This document shows, piece by piece, positions 6,707 to 8,907 of a stretch of DNA of 8,907 bases (position 1 is the first letter of the stretch; the number at the start of each line of letters is the position of its first letter). A model generated the notes under the pieces. The model saw nothing but the letters and a program-made list of their open reading frames with translations. It searched no databases and had not been told where the DNA came from. Position numbers and translations under genes: made by a program. Source of the DNA: Candidatus Woesearchaeota archaeon (GTDB lineage: Archaea > Nanobdellota > Nanobdellia > Woesearchaeales > ARS49); contig RFLK01000070.1 in the NCBI GenBank assembly GCA_003694525.1, forward strand, positions 1 through 8,907. The letters are read 5' to 3'.

Positions 6707-7099
6707 ATGAAAAAAATAACAATATCTTGCATAATCGCGGTTTTGCTGCTTGCACTGGTTTCCTGTTCAAGTCAAAAAGAAGCCAAAAGTGTTGCTTGGA
6801 GTGGCGAGGTCAAAAAATTCAACATAAGGGCGTTTCAATTCGGATACGAGCCTGACACCATAGAAGTGAACCTTGGAGATAAGGTTGTGATAAACGCGCA
6901 TACCTCTGATGTTCCTCACGGGCTTGCCCTTCCCGATTTCGGGGTTAATATGAAGTTGACGGGAGAAGATTCTGTTAGGGCGGAATTTATTGCTGACAAG
7001 GCTGGAGAGTTTGAGTGGTACTGTAGCATCCCTTGCGGAAGAGGCCACGGGTCAATGCGAGGAAAACTAATAGTGAGAGACGTCGAAAATGAAAATTGA
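6707..7099 (+). CDS. CuA-type cupredoxin lipoprotein (cytochrome oxidase subunit II-like copper domain)
   Basis: A 130-aa secreted copper protein. The N-terminus is a lipoprotein signal: MKK, a hydrophobic core, then the lipobox LVSC with lipidated Cys20, so the domain should be tethered outside the membrane. The rest is one cupredoxin domain. Ligands match the binuclear CuA site of cytochrome oxidase subunit II and nitrous-oxide reductase: H71 in VPHG, then C106-x3-C110-x3-H114-x2-M117 (CSIPCGRGHGSM). The Glu usually found between the two Cys is absent, but it contributes only a backbone carbonyl. Family CuA domains pass electrons to a terminal oxidase or reductase; none is encoded in this window, and there is no N-terminal two-helix anchor as in oxidase subunit II. 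The stop codon overlaps the DoxX gene by 11 bp, implying coupled translation. Electron transfer or copper carriage are the likely roles. Confidence 0.88.
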   Translation: MKKITISCIIAVLLLALVSCSSQKEAKSVAWSGEVKKFNIRAFQFGYEPDTIEVNLGDKVVINAHTSDVPHGLALPDFGVNMKLTGEDSVRAEFIADKAGEFEWYCSIPCGRGHGSMRGKLIVRDVENEN

Positions 7100-7466
7100 C
7101 AAACAAGCTACAGGACTGTTAACATTGAGACTGGCACTTGGAGTGGTCTTCTTGTGGTTCGGAATTGACAAGTTCTTAAACCAGAGCGCCTGGTCGGGCT
7201 GGCTTCCAGAATGGCTTATCCGGATATCGCCCGTCAATGATAAATTGCTGATATTTGCTATTGGAGCATTCGAAACAGCGCTTGGAGCGATGATTGCTTT
7301 AGGAATTTACGCACGACATATTGCAAGCATAGCATCAATCTTTTTGATAAGCATAATATTAACTACGGGATATAATGAGATAGCAATAAGGGATGCGGGC
7401 CTGATGCTCGCAGGAATTAGCATAGCATTGCTCGGCGCTGGCAAGTGGAGCATCACCAAAGAATAA
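7089..7466 (+). CDS. DoxX-family integral membrane protein
   Basis: A 125-aa protein with about four membrane helices (roughly 8-28, 51-74, 76-94, 102-118). DoxX-type conservation is visible: R14 and G18 in helix 1 followed by GIDKF, FETALGAMIALGIYAR (61-76), and RDAGLMLAG (101-109) opening the last helix. Family members include the DoxD/DoxA-type thiosulfate:quinone oxidoreductase and membrane redox proteins of thiol and oxidative stress; most are uncharacterised. The ATG at 7089 lies inside the cupredoxin gene and overlaps it by 11 bp in another frame, so translation is probably coupled and the two proteins may act together, the DoxX protein being a candidate membrane partner for the lipid-anchored CuA domain (inference). 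The length is typical for a minimal DoxX. Substrate unknown. Confidence 0.85.
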   Translation: MKIDKQATGLLTLRLALGVVFLWFGIDKFLNQSAWSGWLPEWLIRISPVNDKLLIFAIGAFETALGAMIALGIYARHIASIASIFLISIILTTGYNEIAIRDAGLMLAGISIALLGAGKWSITKE

Positions 7467-7495
7467 GAAGCAAAATTGTGCGAAACAAAAACAAC

Positions 7496-7504
7496 CTTTT
7501 TAAG
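7496..7504 (+). terminator. Possible T-rich terminator after the DoxX gene
   Basis: CTTTTTAAG lies 30 bp after the DoxX stop and before the promoter of the next gene. Archaeal termination can use short T tracts without a hairpin; this one is only five Ts, so support is weak. Confidence 0.3.
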
Positions 7505-7523
7505 ATATATTATGGAGTGAACA

Positions 7524-7531
7524 TTTATAAA
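7524..7531 (+). promoter_or_regulatory. TATA box of the 304-aa hypothetical gene (leaderless)
   Basis: TTTATAAA is centred 26 bp before the ATG at 7554. The in-frame GTG at 7545 would be only about 17 bp away, too close for an archaeal TATA box, so the ATG is the likelier start. Confidence 0.7.
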
Positions 7532-7553
7532 TTCTTGACTACTGGTGCTTTCT

Positions 7554-8468
7554 ATGGCAGACGGCAAGCTCAGAGAATTAGAGCTTAGATGGAAACAAAG
7601 CAGTTTATTGATCGATCATTTAGCATATATGGTTGAAAGATTGAAGAGCAAGCCTTCAAAACAGAACAAACTTCTTGTAAACGCTTTATCTGAACATCAT
7701 AACAGGAGACGAGATAGCGCATTAGACTCTCTTGAGAGAGCACTATCCTTAAAATTCACAAAAACCTGCGAGGAAGTGTATACAACCTTGATTCCTGAGA
7801 GCAAAGGATTCTACATAGAAGATGCAAGTAAGAGAGGCATTTGGAGATTTCACAATTCAAGATTTCAGAATGAGACCTGCATTGAAGAGCTGACAAAAGA
7901 GCCGGTAAGAGAAGATTACGTATCTCAAGAAGAAATAATTCCAGAGCTTGCAATATGCAATCAGAGCCTGCCCAGCGCGCCAAGACTCGCCAACATAATA
8001 ATACAACTTTACAAAAACAGGAAAAGCCCGCTCAGAACACAAAGAGAAAGAATAGAGAGCATCCGCAAAAACCTTGGAAAACACAAATGGATATTGACCG
8101 GAACTGCAATAATATTCGGACAAAACCCTCCTGACACAATAATATATGAGTGGAACGAACAGAGAGAGAACACCGAGGAAGACAAGGCAGTCCACAGCTC
8201 AAACCTTGTCGGACCAAACTCTTGGCTGTCTGAGAGTGAACATAGTGAGACAGTCTACGCACTAATAAAAGCAGACCCTGAGAAGTTTTTCAAAGCACAC
8301 TGCTGGCTCTCGGAAAAAAAAGACATATTCCTGTTCAGAACAAACTCAAGGCCACAACAAACAGAAAAGAAAACAGTCTTCATTGGCAAAGGAATGCTTG
8401 GAGGGTATGAACTTGAAATAGAAGATGCAGGAATAGCATACGGCTGGCGCAAATCAAAAAAAGCATAA
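7554..8468 (+). CDS. Hypothetical protein, 304 aa, soluble
   Basis: I do not recognise this family. No signal peptide or membrane helix is visible. Residues 1-75 are charged and predicted helical (LRELELRWKQ, HLAYMVERLKSK, a basic HHNRRRD stretch, then LDSLERALSLKF), possibly a coiled coil or helical bundle. The middle (76-140) contains GFYIED and GIWRFHNSRF and is acidic around EELTKEPVREDYVSQEE. The second half (175-304) looks alpha/beta, with the hydrophobic strand WILTGTAIIFG (179-189), a polar linker, ADPEKFFKAHCWLSEKKDIFLF, and a closing VFIGKGMLGGYELEIEDAG followed by a Lys-rich tail. Four cysteines (72, 109, 135, 250) are scattered with no zinc-type spacing. It has its own leaderless promoter and is not coupled to the DoxX gene. 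Codon use and the stable open frame support a real gene; function unknown. Confidence 0.8.
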   Translation: MADGKLRELELRWKQSSLLIDHLAYMVERLKSKPSKQNKLLVNALSEHHNRRRDSALDSLERALSLKFTKTCEEVYTTLIPESKGFYIEDASKRGIWRFHNSRFQNETCIEELTKEPVREDYVSQEEIIPELAICNQSLPSAPRLANIIIQLYKNRKSPLRTQRERIESIRKNLGKHKWILTGTAIIFGQNPPDTIIYEWNEQRENTEEDKAVHSSNLVGPNSWLSESEHSETVYALIKADPEKFFKAHCWLSEKKDIFLFRTNSRPQQTEKKTVFIGKGMLGGYELEIEDAGIAYGWRKSKKA

Positions 8469-8487
8469 CAAACCCTCTAACGTAAAA

Positions 8488-8495
8488 TTTTAATA
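8488..8495 (+). promoter_or_regulatory. TATA box of the 3'-terminal lipoprotein gene (leaderless)
   Basis: TTTTAATA is centred 27 bp before the ATG at 8519, the same geometry as the other leaderless genes here. It supports transcription independent of the upstream hypothetical gene. Confidence 0.6.
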
Positions 8496-8518
8496 CAATT
8501 CTCAAAAACCTTTGCAGG

Positions 8519-8907
8519 ATGAATAAAGCAATAATCTCAATGTTTGCAATACTTCTTCTCATATTCGCGTGCGCGCCTGCTCAAAAAAGCCAGGAAAAAA
8601 GAATGAACTCAGATGACTATTCAAACTATCAGACCACACAAAAACAACCTGAAAGCCCTAATGAACCCGCTCTTGAAAAAGAAGAACAGGATGAATTAGA
8701 AAACGCTGAAATTGACGAGAAAAGCGATCACTCCGATTCAAAAAACAAGGCTGGAGAGAGCCTAAAAAAGCCATTTTCCAAAGACAATCCATTCAACAAC
8801 CAAATAGAAAACCCGCGCGTTGACGAAAATTCTGACAAGTACATCGCAGAACTTGCAAAATCAAAAGGAGAAGGACTTCTGGTGCAGCTAAAGCAGTATT
8901 CAACAAC
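8519..8907 (+). CDS. Putative lipoprotein, acidic low-complexity, 3' end outside window
   Basis: An open reading frame starts at ATG 8519 and is still open at the window edge (129 complete codons). The N-terminus, MNKAIISMFAILLLIFAC, is a lipoprotein signal with a probable lipidated Cys18, followed by a long hydrophilic stretch rich in Glu, Asp, Lys, Gln, Asn and Ser (about 20-105) that looks disordered, a typical spacer between a membrane anchor and a folded domain. Residues from about 106 (KYIAELAKSKGEGLLVQLKQY) look like the start of a folded region, but too little is visible to name it. The ATG is supported by the TATA box 27 bp upstream. Start and secretion are well supported; function is unknown. 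Confidence 0.75.
   Translation, partial: MNKAIISMFAILLLIFACAPAQKSQEKRMNSDDYSNYQTTQKQPESPNEPALEKEEQDELENAEIDEKSDHSDSKNKAGESLKKPFSKDNPFNNQIENPRVDENSDKYIAELAKSKGEGLLVQLKQYST

Noticed and set aside
7545..7553. GTG start for the 304-aa hypothetical protein
   Set aside because: It is only about 17 bp from the TATA box; the ATG at 7554 fits the 26-bp spacing seen elsewhere.
7857..8195. 112-aa minus-strand open frame
   Set aside because: Shadow of the hypothetical 304-aa gene, which has the better promoter and longer frame.
1..8907. CRISPR array, insertion sequence, rRNA or long repeats
   Set aside because: No regularly spaced repeats, terminal inverted repeats, transposase-like frames or rRNA segments were seen on either strand.

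Overview
The window looks archaeal, most likely a small-genome lineage such as a DPANN group, although the phylum cannot be fixed from sequence alone. Five protein genes have a TATA-like box centred about 25-29 bp upstream of the chosen ATG. That spacing fits archaeal leaderless transcription and not a bacterial -10/-35 promoter. The tRNA gene has a similar box and no encoded CCA. One gene pair instead uses a strong Shine-Dalgarno sequence (GAGGTGAT).

Layout: the 3' part of an endonuclease III gene (+) converges on tRNA-Ala(CGC) (-). A minus-strand series follows, read from high to low coordinates: a GGDEF-domain protein, a Cu+-exporting P-type ATPase with a YHS domain and two HMA domains (copA-like), a polytopic membrane protein that I read as a catalytically degenerate membrane pyrophosphatase relative, and a lipoate-protein-ligase-fold protein that lacks the usual catalytic motifs. 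All of these except the GGDEF gene have their own clear promoter, so they are probably not one strict operon. A 168-bp AT-rich divergent promoter region separates the GGDEF gene from a plus-strand pair: a CuA-type cupredoxin lipoprotein translationally coupled to a DoxX-family membrane protein. An unrecognised 304-aa soluble protein and the start of an acidic, low-complexity lipoprotein that runs off the window complete the plus strand.

Working together (inference): CopA, the surface CuA lipoprotein and the DoxX protein plausibly form a copper/redox handling neighbourhood at the membrane, with an archaeal GGDEF protein between them. The most unusual items are the shortened, active-site-less pyrophosphatase homologue, the archaeal GGDEF protein with an intact GGDEF motif and RxxD I-site, the CuA centre without an adjacent oxidase, and the LplA-like protein without its catalytic lysine. 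There is no CRISPR array, insertion sequence or rRNA, and no gene-free stretch longer than about 170 bp.
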